64,000 nt of DNA, taken from assembly GCF_040207125.1 (NCBI RefSeq), contig NZ_CP157940.1:4340001-4404000 (forward strand). Reading direction: 5' to 3'. Each line of letters opens with the position of its first letter. The stretch's first letter is position 1. Below are positions 35,916 through 45,872 of the stretch, one piece after another. Below the pieces are notes generated by a model, which ran no database searches, had not been told where the DNA came from, and saw only the letters and a list, made by a program, of their open reading frames with translations. The translations under genes and the position numbers were made by a program. The stretch comes from Lacrimispora sp. BS-2 (GTDB lineage Bacteria; Bacillota; Clostridia; Lachnospirales; Lachnospiraceae).

Positions 35916-38240
35916 ATGGCAGATAGTCCAATAATGGAAAAGAATAATTTGGCGGCTTTGGAAAACGAACGTCCGGAGAAGCGGAAGGTGGATGTGGATC
36001 TGGAGGCTCCGGCTGATTTTACCAGCCCGGATGTGCTTTATGAAGAGCTGGTCCACAGCATAAGGAGATATCACCCTTCCGATGATATCACCATGATAGA
36101 AAAGGCATATCATATTGCGGATGAAGCGCATAAGGACCAAAGTCGCAAATCGGGTGAACCGTATATCATTCACCCTCTTTGTGTTGCCATTATTCTGGCA
36201 GATTTAGAGATGGATAAAGAAACCATTGCCGCAGGGATCCTTCATGATGTGGTAGAGGACACCATCATGTCCTTAGATGAGCTGAAGGCGGAATTCGGGG
36301 AAGAGGTGGCTCTTTTAGTGGATGGCGTCACCAAGCTGACCCAGATATCCTGGTCCATGGATAAGATGGAGATCCAGGCTGAAAACTTAAGGAAAATGTT
36401 TTTGGCCATGGCAAAGGATATCCGCGTCATCATCATCAAGCTGGCGGACCGCCTTCATAACATGCGGACCCTTCAGTACATGAAACCGGAAAAACAGAAG
36501 GAAAAGGCAAAGGAGACCATGGAAATCTATGCTCCCATTGCCCACCGCCTTGGTATTTCCAAAATCAAGATCGAGCTTGATGATCTGTCCTTACGATATC
36601 TGCAGCCGGAGATATATTACGAGCTGGCTGAGAAAATATCTTTAAAAAAGGATGCCAGGGAAACCTTTGTAAAGAGCATTGTAGATGAGGTGCAGGAACA
36701 TTTAAGGACCGGAGGCATTGAAGCCAGAGTAGATGGCCGGGTGAAGCATTTTTTCAGCATCTATAAAAAGATGGTGAACCAGAACAAGACTCTTGACCAG
36801 ATTTATGATCTGTTTGCAGTGCGTATTATCGTTGAAAGCGTAAAGGACTGCTATGCTGCCCTTGGAGTGATCCATGAGATGTATAAGCCCATTCCCGGCC
36901 GTTTCAAGGATTATATCGCAATGCCGAAGCCCAACATGTACCAGTCCCTTCATACCACTTTGATCGGAAACAATGGGCAGCCCTTTGAGATCCAGATCCG
37001 TACTTATGATATGCACCGCACTGCAGAATATGGAATTGCCGCTCACTGGAAGTATAAGGAGAGCGGAAGCGGACAGGTGGCAGCAGGCAAAGAGGAAGAG
37101 AAGCTAAGCTGGCTGCGCCAGATCCTGGAATGGCAGAAGGACATGTCCGATAACAAGGAATTCCTAAACATGGTAAAGGGAGATCTGGATTTATTCTCCG
37201 ACAGTGTTTACTGCTTTACCCCATCCGGGGATGTAAAGAATCTTCCTGCCGGCTCCACGCCCATTGATTTTGCATACTCCATACACAGTGCGGTAGGCAA
37301 CAAGATGGTGGGAGCCAGGGTCAATGGTAAACTGGTAAACATTGAATATGTGATTGAAAACGGCGACCAGGTGGAGATCATCACTTCCCAGAACAGCCGG
37401 GGCCCCAGCCGGGACTGGCTGAACATCGTAAAAAGCACCCAGGCCAAGAACAAGATCAACCAATGGTTTAAAACAGAACTGAAAGAAGATAACATCCTTC
37501 GCGGCAAGGAAATGGTGGACCGCTACTGTAAGACAAAGGGAATCAATTATCCTGAGATCAGCAAGCCGGAATACCAGGAAAAGGTCATGAAGCGCTATGC
37601 GTTCCGTGACTGGGAATCTGTTCTTGCATCCATCGGACACGGGGGCCTGAAAGAGGGCCAGGTCATCAATAAGATGGTGGATGAGCGGAATAAGAAGCTT
37701 AAGAAGGACGTTACAGATAACAGTATCTTAAATGACATAGAGGATATGGGCAACAGGCTGCCGGTCAAGAGGCGTTCCGGCAGCGGAATCGTGGTAAAGG
37801 GAATTCACGACCTTGCGGTCCGCTTTTCCAAGTGCTGCAGCCCGGTGCCGGGAGATGAGATCGTAGGCTTTGTGACCCGGGGACGTGGGATTTCCATCCA
37901 CAGGACAGATTGTGTCAACGTCTTAAACCTGCCGGAGGACGAACGGAACCGTCTCATTGACGCAGAATGGCAGGAAGCAGAGGGCGAGGACACCAAGGAA
38001 CGATATTCCGCGGAAATCAAGATATTTGCCAATAACCGGATCGGCATGTTTGTGGACATATCCAAGGTGTTTACAGAGAGGCAGATCGATATCACCTCCA
38101 TGAACTCCAGAACCAACAAGCAGGGCAAGGCCACCATTACCATGACCTTTGATACTCATGGCGTGGAAGAGCTGAGGAAGCTGGTTGACAAGCTGAGACA
38201 AATCGAAGGAGTCATAGACATTGAGAGGACTGCGGGATAA
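35916..38240 (+). CDS. relA: Bifunctional (p)ppGpp synthetase/hydrolase
   Basis: The 774-residue length fits the long RelA/SpoT (Rel) enzyme of Firmicutes. The hydrolase domain keeps its HD site (EPYIIHP with His86; HDVVEDT with His110/Asp111). The synthetase domain carries GRFKDYIAMPKPNMYQSLHT (about 327-346). A TGS domain (about 425-490) and a C-terminal ACT domain (about 695-774) follow. Both catalytic halves look intact, so it should make and destroy the stringent alarmone. It heads a run of housekeeping genes leading to hisS and aspS. Confidence 0.97.
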   Translation: MADSPIMEKNNLAALENERPEKRKVDVDLEAPADFTSPDVLYEELVHSIRRYHPSDDITMIEKAYHIADEAHKDQSRKSGEPYIIHPLCVAIILADLEMDKETIAAGILHDVVEDTIMSLDELKAEFGEEVALLVDGVTKLTQISWSMDKMEIQAENLRKMFLAMAKDIRVIIIKLADRLHNMRTLQYMKPEKQKEKAKETMEIYAPIAHRLGISKIKIELDDLSLRYLQPEIYYELAEKISLKKDARETFVKSIVDEVQEHLRTGGIEARVDGRVKHFFSIYKKMVNQNKTLDQIYDLFAVRIIVESVKDCYAALGVIHEMYKPIPGRFKDYIAMPKPNMYQSLHTTLIGNNGQPFEIQIRTYDMHRTAEYGIAAHWKYKESGSGQVAAGKEEEKLSWLRQILEWQKDMSDNKEFLNMVKGDLDLFSDSVYCFTPSGDVKNLPAGSTPIDFAYSIHSAVGNKMVGARVNGKLVNIEYVIENGDQVEIITSQNSRGPSRDWLNIVKSTQAKNKINQWFKTELKEDNILRGKEMVDRYCKTKGINYPEISKPEYQEKVMKRYAFRDWESVLASIGHGGLKEGQVINKMVDERNKKLKKDVTDNSILNDIEDMGNRLPVKRRSGSGIVVKGIHDLAVRFSKCCSPVPGDEIVGFVTRGRGISIHRTDCVNVLNLPEDERNRLIDAEWQEAEGEDTKERYSAEIKIFANNRIGMFVDISKVFTERQIDITSMNSRTNKQGKATITMTFDTHGVEELRKLVDKLRQIEGVIDIERTAG

Positions 38241-38331
38241 CGCAGTTTTCTCTTTTTGCGCCGGCGGTGAGCCCGGTGGATAGGCTTGTACCAGGGTTAC
38301 ATAAAGATAATTTCAGTTAGGAGATAAGAAC

Positions 38332-38976
38332 ATGAGTGATTTCAGAATAAAGACCTTTCCTGTGGGCCAGATTGGAACCAACTGCTATATTATATACCGG
38401 GAATCCCTTAAAAAGGCAGTAATCGTGGATCCGGGCGCAGACGGACCACATATCCTGGAGGTGTGCCGGGAGCTTTCCCTGGTTCCGGAGGCGATTTTAC
38501 TGACCCATGGGCATTTTGACCATATTTTGGCTGTGAAGGATTTAAAAGAGGCATTTCCTGAGATGAAAATTTATGCCGGAGAAAAGGAAAAAGAAATGCT
38601 GACAGATCCGTCCGTTAATTTGTCTTCTTCTTTTGGTAAGGCTTATACGGCTCAGGCAGACAGATATGAGGAGGATGGAGCAATCCTCTCTCTTGCAGGA
38701 ATAACCTTTCAGGTTTTGTTTACCCCAGGTCATACCTCTGGCTCGGTCTGCTACCTGATCGAGTCGGAAAACATCCTCATAAGCGGCGATACCCTCTTTT
38801 TGGAGTCTTTGGGAAGAACCGACTTTCCTACGGGGAACCAGTCCATGATCTTAAGTTCCATAAAGGAACGGCTTTTTGTCCTGCCTGACCATACGATTGT
38901 TTATCCGGGCCATGGCGAGGCGACTACCATTGGTCATGAGAAAGTGTATAACCCGGTGGCATCATACAGAGGATAG
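38332..38976 (+). CDS. MBL-fold metallohydrolase (glyoxalase II-like)
   Basis: The 214-residue protein has the metallo-beta-lactamase motif THGHFDH (58-64), the later FTPGHTSGSVCYL and the final YPGHGEATTIGHE. Such short proteins are often called hydroxyacylglutathione hydrolase-like, but the substrate is uncertain in organisms without glutathione. Position between rel and hemZ is common in Lachnospiraceae. It starts about 90 bases after rel and ends 21 bases before hemZ. Confidence 0.9.
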   Translation: MSDFRIKTFPVGQIGTNCYIIYRESLKKAVIVDPGADGPHILEVCRELSLVPEAILLTHGHFDHILAVKDLKEAFPEMKIYAGEKEKEMLTDPSVNLSSSFGKAYTAQADRYEEDGAILSLAGITFQVLFTPGHTSGSVCYLIESENILISGDTLFLESLGRTDFPTGNQSMILSSIKERLFVLPDHTIVYPGHGEATTIGHEKVYNPVASYRG

Positions 38977-38997
38977 GAAGTATTAAGAGGAAACCAT

Positions 38998-40452
38998 ATG
39001 ATAGGATTAATATTAGACGACCAGTCCTTTGAGCAGGATATCAGGGAGCTGTTGATGGCATTTTATCCGGGAGAGGGCTTTGTCCACAAGGAAAGCCCAG
39101 AAGAGACATACCGTCTTCTTGTCCGTGGCAGGACGGGAGAAGCTGTCTTTGAGCTGATGATCCAGGATTTAGAGAAGGGGACTCAAAGTTCTTCATCCAC
39201 AGAAGTGGATTTTACCGACCGCTTTGAAACCAAGAACCGGATCAAGCGGATGCTTTATGGCATGGTCAAGGAGCTTACGGGAAAAGAACTTCCCTGGGGC
39301 ACTTTAACGGGAATCCGGCCAACCAAAATAGCCATGACAAAGCTTTTGGAAGGATATACGGACGGGGACGTCCGCAGATACATGAAGGATACCTATTTGA
39401 CCAGTGACGGAAAAATAGATTTAAGCCTGGAGATTGCCGGGCGGGAGATGGAACTCATTTCCGCCATTGATTACAGCCACGGTTACAGTCTGTATGTAGG
39501 CATTCCATTCTGCCCTACCACCTGTCTTTACTGTTCCTTTACTTCTTTTCCCATAGGACAGTGGGAAAAACGCATGGAACAGTATCTGGAAGCTTTATTT
39601 AAGGAAATGGATTATACGGCAAAGAAAATGGCAGGAAGGACCCTGGATACGGTCTATATCGGCGGAGGTACGCCGACCTCCCTTTCCGCCCTTCATCTGG
39701 ATAAGCTGATAACCAGGCTGAAAGCGACCTTTGATTTTACCGGGGTCAAGGAATTTACCATAGAGGCCGGACGCCCGGACAGCATTACCATGGAAAAGCT
39801 TCAGGTTCTAAAAGACCATGGTGTGACCCGCATATCCATCAATCCCCAGACCATGAAGCAGGAAACCCTGGACATCATCGGACGCCGACATACCGTAGAC
39901 ATGGTAAAGGACCGGTATTCCATGGCAAGGTCTTTGGGCTTTGACAACATCAACATGGACTTGATCATCGGCCTGCCGGAAGAGGACATGGAAGATGTGA
40001 CCCGTACCATGGAGGAAATAAAGGCTCTTGGGCCGGATGGCATTACCGTTCATTCCCTTGCCATCAAGCGTGCGGCCCGCCTTAACATGTTTAAGGAAAA
40101 ATACGGGGATTTAAAGATCACCAATACCCAGGAAATGATAGATCTGACTGCTTCCTATGCAAGGAGCATGGGGCAGGAGCCATATTACCTTTACCGCCAG
40201 AAAAACATGGCCGGTAATTTTGAAAATGTTGGCTATTCCCTTCCAGGCAAAGCCTGTATCTATAATATTTTAATTATGGAAGAAAAGCAGACCATTATAG
40301 CTTGTGGGGCAGGAACCACCACAAAGGTGGTATTTCCATCAGAGAACCGCCTGGAACGGGTGGAAAATGTCAAGGATGTGGAACAGTATATCACCAGAAT
40401 CGACGAAATGCTGGAAAGAAAAGAAAAAATGCTTGCAAAATTGGAAATGTAA
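38998..40452 (+). CDS. hemZ: HemZ-type radical SAM protein (coproporphyrinogen dehydrogenase-like)
   Basis: The 484-residue protein has the radical SAM cluster motif CPTTCLYC (Cys172, Cys176, Cys179) in IPFCPTTCLYCSFTSFP, followed by YIGGGTPTSL and NMDLIIGLPEE. The long N-terminal part (1-160) with TGIRPTK is specific to HemZ rather than HemN/HemW. HemZ is annotated as oxygen-independent coproporphyrinogen III oxidase, but many strict anaerobes keep it without a full haem pathway, so the true reaction is open. No other haem genes are seen here. Confidence 0.9.
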   Translation: MIGLILDDQSFEQDIRELLMAFYPGEGFVHKESPEETYRLLVRGRTGEAVFELMIQDLEKGTQSSSSTEVDFTDRFETKNRIKRMLYGMVKELTGKELPWGTLTGIRPTKIAMTKLLEGYTDGDVRRYMKDTYLTSDGKIDLSLEIAGREMELISAIDYSHGYSLYVGIPFCPTTCLYCSFTSFPIGQWEKRMEQYLEALFKEMDYTAKKMAGRTLDTVYIGGGTPTSLSALHLDKLITRLKATFDFTGVKEFTIEAGRPDSITMEKLQVLKDHGVTRISINPQTMKQETLDIIGRRHTVDMVKDRYSMARSLGFDNINMDLIIGLPEEDMEDVTRTMEEIKALGPDGITVHSLAIKRAARLNMFKEKYGDLKITNTQEMIDLTASYARSMGQEPYYLYRQKNMAGNFENVGYSLPGKACIYNILIMEEKQTIIACGAGTTTKVVFPSENRLERVENVKDVEQYITRIDEMLERKEKMLAKLEM

Positions 40453-40581
40453 TTTACAATAGAGGCATGATTTCATAATTCCAGCCCATGCTTTTTGGGC
40501 ATAAAGGGATACCGAAGGGTATTTCCTATATACCCGCAAGGAATTTCCCTATAAAATTAAGAAAATAACGGAGTGAACGAA

Positions 40582-41838
40582 ATGGCATTAAAAAAGAAAC
40601 CGGTTACCGGAATGAAGGATATTCTTCCCGCCGAGATGCAGGTACGGGAATATGTGATGAACCAGATACGTGAAACCTATGGCGGCTTCGGCTTTCATTC
40701 CATCGAGACTCCCTGTGTGGAGCACATCGAGAACCTGACCAGTAAGCAGGGCGGAGATAATGAAAAGCTGATTTTCAAGATCATGAAACGGGGAGAAAAG
40801 TTAAATCTGGAGACAGCACAGGCGGAAAATGATCTGGTCGACAGCGGTCTCCGGTATGACCTGACCGTTCCCTTATCCAGATATTATTCCAATAACGCTG
40901 CGTCCCTGACCGCTCCCTTTAAATCGCTCCAGATGGGAAGCGTATGGAGGGCAGACCGTCCCCAGAAAGGGCGTTTCAGACAGTTCGTCCAGTGCGACAT
41001 CGACATACTGGGAGATTCCACCAGACTTGCAGAGATCGAGCTTATCCTGGCAACCACAACCTTGCTTGGAAAGGTTGGTTTTAAAGGATATACCGTAAGA
41101 ATCAATGACCGGAATATCTTAAAGGGAATGGCTGCCTTCTGCGGCTTCCCGGAAGAAGCTTATGACCAGGTGTTCATCATTCTGGATAAGATGGACAAGA
41201 TCGGTATGGATGGCGTGGCAAAGGAACTGGCAGAAGCCGGTTATGATGAGGAAAAAATCAAGAAATATCTATCCCTTTTTGAATCAGTGACGCCCGATGC
41301 TGCCGGAGTGCGCAGTCTGGGCACCGTCTTAAAGGATGCGATGGATCAGGAACAGGCAGAAAACCTGGCCGCTATTATTGACAGTGTGAGCCAGATTTCC
41401 ACCAGCCAGTTTCACATCGTGTTTGATCCCACCCTGGTGAGAGGAATGTCTTACTACACCGGAACCATTTTTGAGATTCAGGTAGACGGTTTTCCAGGCT
41501 CCGTAGGGGGCGGCGGCCGCTACGATAAGATGATCGGAAAATTTACAGGCATGGATACGCCTGCCTGCGGTTTTTCCATTGGATTTGAGCGGATCATCAC
41601 CATCCTGATGGATGAGGGCTTCACGGTTCCCGGAAAGGAAGAAAAGGTTGCCTTTTTGATCGAAAAGGGTGCAGGTGATGATGTGATGAACGGAGCGGTC
41701 AAAGAGGCCATGGAAGAACGGGCAAAGGGTGTGACCGTTCTGGTTTCCCAGATGAATAAAAATAAGAAGTTCCAGAAAGAAAGCCTTCAGAAGGAAGGTT
41801 ATACGCTGTTTAAAGAGTTTTACAAGGAAGTTCGATAA
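40582..41838 (+). CDS. hisS: Histidine-tRNA ligase
   Basis: HisRS charges tRNA(His). The 418-residue protein is a class II synthetase with KKPVTGMKDILPAE at the start, DLTVPLSRYY (motif 2 region), RGMSYYTGTIFE and GGGGRYDKM (motif 3 region), and the C-terminal anticodon domain. The ATG at 40582 has GGAG 8 bases upstream. The 130-base leader holds small stems (for example GCCC/GGGC near 40480) but no T-box sequence, which is unusual as hisS-aspS is often T-box controlled. Confidence 0.96.
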   Translation: MALKKKPVTGMKDILPAEMQVREYVMNQIRETYGGFGFHSIETPCVEHIENLTSKQGGDNEKLIFKIMKRGEKLNLETAQAENDLVDSGLRYDLTVPLSRYYSNNAASLTAPFKSLQMGSVWRADRPQKGRFRQFVQCDIDILGDSTRLAEIELILATTTLLGKVGFKGYTVRINDRNILKGMAAFCGFPEEAYDQVFIILDKMDKIGMDGVAKELAEAGYDEEKIKKYLSLFESVTPDAAGVRSLGTVLKDAMDQEQAENLAAIIDSVSQISTSQFHIVFDPTLVRGMSYYTGTIFEIQVDGFPGSVGGGGRYDKMIGKFTGMDTPACGFSIGFERIITILMDEGFTVPGKEEKVAFLIEKGAGDDVMNGAVKEAMEERAKGVTVLVSQMNKNKKFQKESLQKEGYTLFKEFYKEVR

Positions 41839-41926
41839 GCAATACACTTTAAGTAAATATATCAGGAGGAACGCCCTAAGGGCATAGTTATATGCCCGGA
41901 AAGCTTGGGGCAGGAAAGAGGAAATT

Positions 41927-43717
41927 ATGGCAGAGTCAATGTTAGGCTTAAAAAGATCCCATAGATGTACAGAGGTTACAACAGCCAATGTGGGCAGTGA
42001 AGTAACGGTTATGGGCTGGGTACAGAAAAGCAGAAACAAGGGAGGAATCATTTTTGTGGATTTAAGAGACCGTTCCGGAATTCTGCAGATCATTTTTGAG
42101 GAAAGCGATTGCGGAGCTGAGAGCTTTGCAAAGGCTGAAAAATTAAGAAGCGAGTTTGTCATTGCAGTGACCGGAGAAGTGAAAGCAAGGGCAGGCGGTG
42201 TTAATGAAAACCTGGCCACAGGTGCCATTGAAGTGCGGGCAAAGAGCTTAAGGATCCTTTCCGAATCCGAAACACCTCCTTTCCCAATCGAAGAGAACAG
42301 TAAGACAAAGGAAGAACTGAGATTAAAATACCGTTTCCTGGATCTTAGAAGACCGGATATCCAGAAGAACATCAGGGTGAGAAGCCAGGTTGCCACCTTA
42401 ACAAGGGCATTTTTGGCAGAAGAAGGCTTTTTAGAGATCGAAACACCGACCCTTATTAAGAGCACACCGGAAGGCGCCCGGGACTATCTGGTTCCAAGCC
42501 GTGTCCACCCAGGCTCTTTCTATGCACTTCCCCAGTCTCCCCAGCTTTTTAAGCAGCTATTGATGTGTTCCGGTTATGACCGTTATTTTCAGCTGGCAAG
42601 ATGCTACCGCGACGAGGACCTCCGTGCCGACAGACAGCCGGAATTTACCCAGATCGATATGGAGCTGTCCTTTGTAGATGTGGAGGATGTGTTGGAAGTC
42701 AATGAAAGGCTGTTAAAGAAATTATTTAAGGAAATCTGTGGATTTGATATCCAGCTTCCAATTACGAGAATAACCTGGAGAGAAGCCATGGACCGCTTTG
42801 GTTCCGACAAGCCGGATATGCGTTTTGGGATGGAACTTAAAAATGTTTCCGATGTAGTAAAGGATACGGAATTTGCAGTATTCAAGGGCGCTCTTGAAAA
42901 CGGCGGTTCTGTCCGGGGTATCAATGCCGAAGGACAGGGAGCCATGCCTCGTAAGAAGATCGACGCCCTGGTGGAATATGCAAAGGGCTTTGGTGCAAAG
43001 GGTCTGGCTTATTTAGCTGTCAATGAAGACGGTACCTATAAATGCTCCTTTGCAAAATTCATGACAGAGGAAGAACTTCACACTCTGGCAGATGCAATGG
43101 GGGCAAAGCCGGGAGACTTGCTTTTATTTGCGGCTGACCGGGATAAAGTGGTATTTGACGTATTAGGCAATTTAAGACTGGAGCTGGCAAGACAGCTTGA
43201 TCTTCTGAAAAAGGATGACTTTAAGTTTTTATGGGTAACGGAATTCCCGCTGCTTGAGTATTCCGAAGAACAGGGCCGTTTTACTGCAATGCACCACCCG
43301 TTTACCATGCCAATGGATGAAGACTGGGCGCTTATTGACAGCAATCCTGGCGCTGTCCGTGCAAAAGCATATGACATCGTGTTAAATGGTACGGAGCTTG
43401 GCGGAGGTTCTGTCCGTATCCATCAGAGTGATATCCAGTCCAAGATGTTTGAAGTGCTGGGCTTTACAAAGGAACAGGCTCAGGATCAGTTCGGCTTCCT
43501 TTTAGAGGCGTTTAAGTATGGAGTTCCTCCTCACGCAGGGCTTGCTTATGGTCTGGACCGTGTGGTCATGCTGATGGTAGGTGCAGACAGCATCCGGGAT
43601 GTAATCGCATTCCCTAAGGTAAAAGATGCTTCCTGCCTGATGACAGAGGCACCTTCCGTTGTAGATTCCAAGCAGCTTGTGGAACTGGGGATAGAAATTA
43701 GTGAAGAAAAAGAATAA
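41927..43717 (+). CDS. aspS: Aspartate-tRNA ligase
   Basis: The 596-residue protein is a bacterial-type AspRS: OB-fold anticodon domain at the N-terminus (GWVQKSRNKGG), motif 2 in RCYRDEDLRADRQPEFTQID, the bacterial insertion domain, ELGGGSVRIH and motif 3 in GLAYGLDRVVMLM. The hisS-aspS pairing is conserved in Firmicutes. A strong terminator follows 11 bases after the stop. Confidence 0.97.
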   Translation: MAESMLGLKRSHRCTEVTTANVGSEVTVMGWVQKSRNKGGIIFVDLRDRSGILQIIFEESDCGAESFAKAEKLRSEFVIAVTGEVKARAGGVNENLATGAIEVRAKSLRILSESETPPFPIEENSKTKEELRLKYRFLDLRRPDIQKNIRVRSQVATLTRAFLAEEGFLEIETPTLIKSTPEGARDYLVPSRVHPGSFYALPQSPQLFKQLLMCSGYDRYFQLARCYRDEDLRADRQPEFTQIDMELSFVDVEDVLEVNERLLKKLFKEICGFDIQLPITRITWREAMDRFGSDKPDMRFGMELKNVSDVVKDTEFAVFKGALENGGSVRGINAEGQGAMPRKKIDALVEYAKGFGAKGLAYLAVNEDGTYKCSFAKFMTEEELHTLADAMGAKPGDLLLFAADRDKVVFDVLGNLRLELARQLDLLKKDDFKFLWVTEFPLLEYSEEQGRFTAMHHPFTMPMDEDWALIDSNPGAVRAKAYDIVLNGTELGGGSVRIHQSDIQSKMFEVLGFTKEQAQDQFGFLLEAFKYGVPPHAGLAYGLDRVVMLMVGADSIRDVIAFPKVKDASCLMTEAPSVVDSKQLVELGIEISEEKE

Positions 43718-43728
43718 TTGAGTCATGA

Positions 43729-43781
43729 GGGATGCCCCTCTGCCAAAAGTGTCAGCTTAAGGCGGAGAGGGCATCCCTTTT
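43729..43781 (+). terminator. Terminator after aspS
   Basis: GGGATGCCCCTCTGCC pairs with GGCGGAGAGGGCATCCC (one G opposite the gap), followed by TTTT. It ends the rel-to-aspS block. A TATAAT at 43880-43885 probably marks the -10 of the next gene; its -35 is poor. Confidence 0.92.
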
Positions 43782-43922
43782 CTATGTTTACAATTTCCAT
43801 ACTGAGAAGAAACCTGTGAAAAGTAATAAATTATTTTAAAAAATCAAAAAGATTATATACTATTTTTACATTTATCTGATATAATAGAGGAAAATGTACT
43901 TTTCAAAAGGAGGGTTTTAAAA

Positions 43923-45752
43923 ATGAAAGGAAGTAAGACAAGAAGGTTTCTGTCATTATGGCTGGCACTGCTCATGGTCCTCTCCCTGACAACCGGCATA
44001 TCCTTTTCCTCTCTGGCTGCAGACCGGGATATTGTGGTTCTCTACACCAACGATGTCCACTGCGGCGTAGACGGCAACATAGGATATGCGGGACTGGCTC
44101 TTTATAAGAAAGAGATGCAGGCCCAGACACCTTATGTGACGCTGGTTGATGCAGGAGATGCCATTCAGGGCGCGCCTATTGGAACGCTGTCGGACGGAGG
44201 ATATCTGATCGACATTATGAATAAGGTCGGTTATGACTTCGCAGTGCCGGGCAACCATGAGTATGATTATGGGATGCCCCGTTTTCTGGAACTGGCAGGT
44301 AAGTTAAGCTGCGGCTATTATTCCAGCAATTTTATGGATTTAAGGACTGGCTCCACGGTATTTGCTCCCTATAAGATGTTTACATATGGAGATACCAAGG
44401 TTGCGTTTGTGGGTGCTACCACACCGGAAAGCTTTACCAAATCCACACCAGCTTATTTCCAGGATGGAAACGGAAATTACATATACGGTTTTTGTGAAGA
44501 TGAAAATGGACAAAAACTCTACAACCAGATTCAGTCGGCTGTAAACAGTGCAAAAGCGGAAGGGGCTAATTATGTAATCCTGGTAGGCCATCTGGGCGAA
44601 AACGGGACAACAGACCGCTGGACCTCTGACAATGTAATTAAGAATACCACAGGTATTGATGCATTAATCGACGGCCATTCCCATGAGGAATATGGAAAGT
44701 ACATAAAGAATAAGGATGGCCAGGATGTGCTTCTTACCCAGACAGGTACAAAGTTAAAGAACATCGGAAAGCTGACACTTCACACAAATGGAACGATTTC
44801 CAGTGAACTGGTTACCCAGGTTCCGGCAGGAGCAGGTACCAGCGCTTATACAGTAAAGAATGGAGATTCTTTAAGCCGGATCGCAAAGAGGGAATTAGGC
44901 TCCTATAACCGCTGGAATGAAATCTATGAAGCAAACAGAGACAAGATCAAGGACCCCAATGTCCTGGCTGTTGGTATCCAACTGGTGATTCCTGGAAAGA
45001 GTGCTGTCACAGCTGACGGAAAAGCCATTGACTATGATACAGACAAGTTCATTAAGGCAATCCAGGCTCAGTACAATGAGACATTAAAGACTGTGATCGG
45101 CCATACGGATGTGGAACTTACGGTCAATGATCCGGCAACCGGAAACCGTGCGGTCAGAAGCGCAGAGACAAACCTTGGTGATTTATCTGCAGATGCATAC
45201 CGCTATGTTCTTGGAGCAGAGATCGGCCTTTCCAATGGCGGCGGCATCAGAGCCAACATTAAGGCCGGCAACATTACCTACAATGATACCCTTACTGTAT
45301 TCCCATTCGGTAATATGGGATGCGTTGCAGAGGTAACCGGCCAGCAGATCAAGGATGCCCTTGAAATGGCTTCCCGGAACTGCCCGAAGGAGAACGGCGG
45401 TTTCCTGCAGGTATCCGGTCTTACCTATACCATCGATACCTCCAAGACCTCCAATGTCCAGGTGGATGAAAAAGATAATTTTGTGAAGGTAAATGGAGCA
45501 TACCGGGTATCCGATATCATGGTAGGCGGCGCTCCTCTTGACGTGAATAAGACTTATACCGTAGCCTCTCATAATTACATGTTAAAGTCTGGCGGTGATG
45601 GCATGACCATGTTTAAGGGAAGTAAGGTAATCCGGGATGATGTCATGACTGATGTAGATTTGCTTTCCACTTACATCCGCAGCAATTTAGGCGGCAATGT
45701 TGGTGCTGATTATGTGAATCTTACAGGTCAGGGCAGAATTACCATTAAATAA
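43923..45752 (+). CDS. Secreted 5'-nucleotidase/UshA-type phosphoesterase with an internal LysM domain
   Basis: The 609-residue protein has a signal peptide (1-33), then a calcineurin-like metallophosphatase with VVLYTNDVHCG (Asp44, His46), DAGDAIQG, PGNHEYD and DGHSHEEYG. A LysM module, AYTVKNGDSLSRIAKRELGS onward (about 307-355), sits between it and the C-terminal 5'-nucleotidase domain (NLGDLSADAYRY, GLSNGGGIRANI, SGGDGMTMF). The usual UshA order is uninterrupted, so LysM here would tether a nucleotide-scavenging enzyme to peptidoglycan. AGGAGG precedes the ATG. It is a single-gene unit with terminators on both sides. Confidence 0.93.
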   Translation: MKGSKTRRFLSLWLALLMVLSLTTGISFSSLAADRDIVVLYTNDVHCGVDGNIGYAGLALYKKEMQAQTPYVTLVDAGDAIQGAPIGTLSDGGYLIDIMNKVGYDFAVPGNHEYDYGMPRFLELAGKLSCGYYSSNFMDLRTGSTVFAPYKMFTYGDTKVAFVGATTPESFTKSTPAYFQDGNGNYIYGFCEDENGQKLYNQIQSAVNSAKAEGANYVILVGHLGENGTTDRWTSDNVIKNTTGIDALIDGHSHEEYGKYIKNKDGQDVLLTQTGTKLKNIGKLTLHTNGTISSELVTQVPAGAGTSAYTVKNGDSLSRIAKRELGSYNRWNEIYEANRDKIKDPNVLAVGIQLVIPGKSAVTADGKAIDYDTDKFIKAIQAQYNETLKTVIGHTDVELTVNDPATGNRAVRSAETNLGDLSADAYRYVLGAEIGLSNGGGIRANIKAGNITYNDTLTVFPFGNMGCVAEVTGQQIKDALEMASRNCPKENGGFLQVSGLTYTIDTSKTSNVQVDEKDNFVKVNGAYRVSDIMVGGAPLDVNKTYTVASHNYMLKSGGDGMTMFKGSKVIRDDVMTDVDLLSTYIRSNLGGNVGADYVNLTGQGRITIK

Positions 45753-45753
45753 A

Positions 45754-45803
45754 ATGAAAAGCAGCCTGCTCTGGTAAGAAGGAGCAGGCTGCTTTTCATT
45801 GCT
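45754..45803 (+). terminator. Terminator after the nucleotidase gene
   Basis: GAAAAGCAGCCTGCTC pairs perfectly with GAGCAGGCTGCTTTTC, loop of about 10 bases, with a T-rich tail. Confidence 0.92.
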
Positions 45804-45872
45804 TCTTTTCTCAGGAAATGTTACACTTAAAGAAAGAAACAATTATAGATAAAAGATTAGGAGATTGATATT

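Noticed and set aside
41329..42465. A 378-codon minus-strand frame across hisS and aspS
   Set aside because: It is the reverse shadow of two certain synthetase genes; no ribosome site or family motif.
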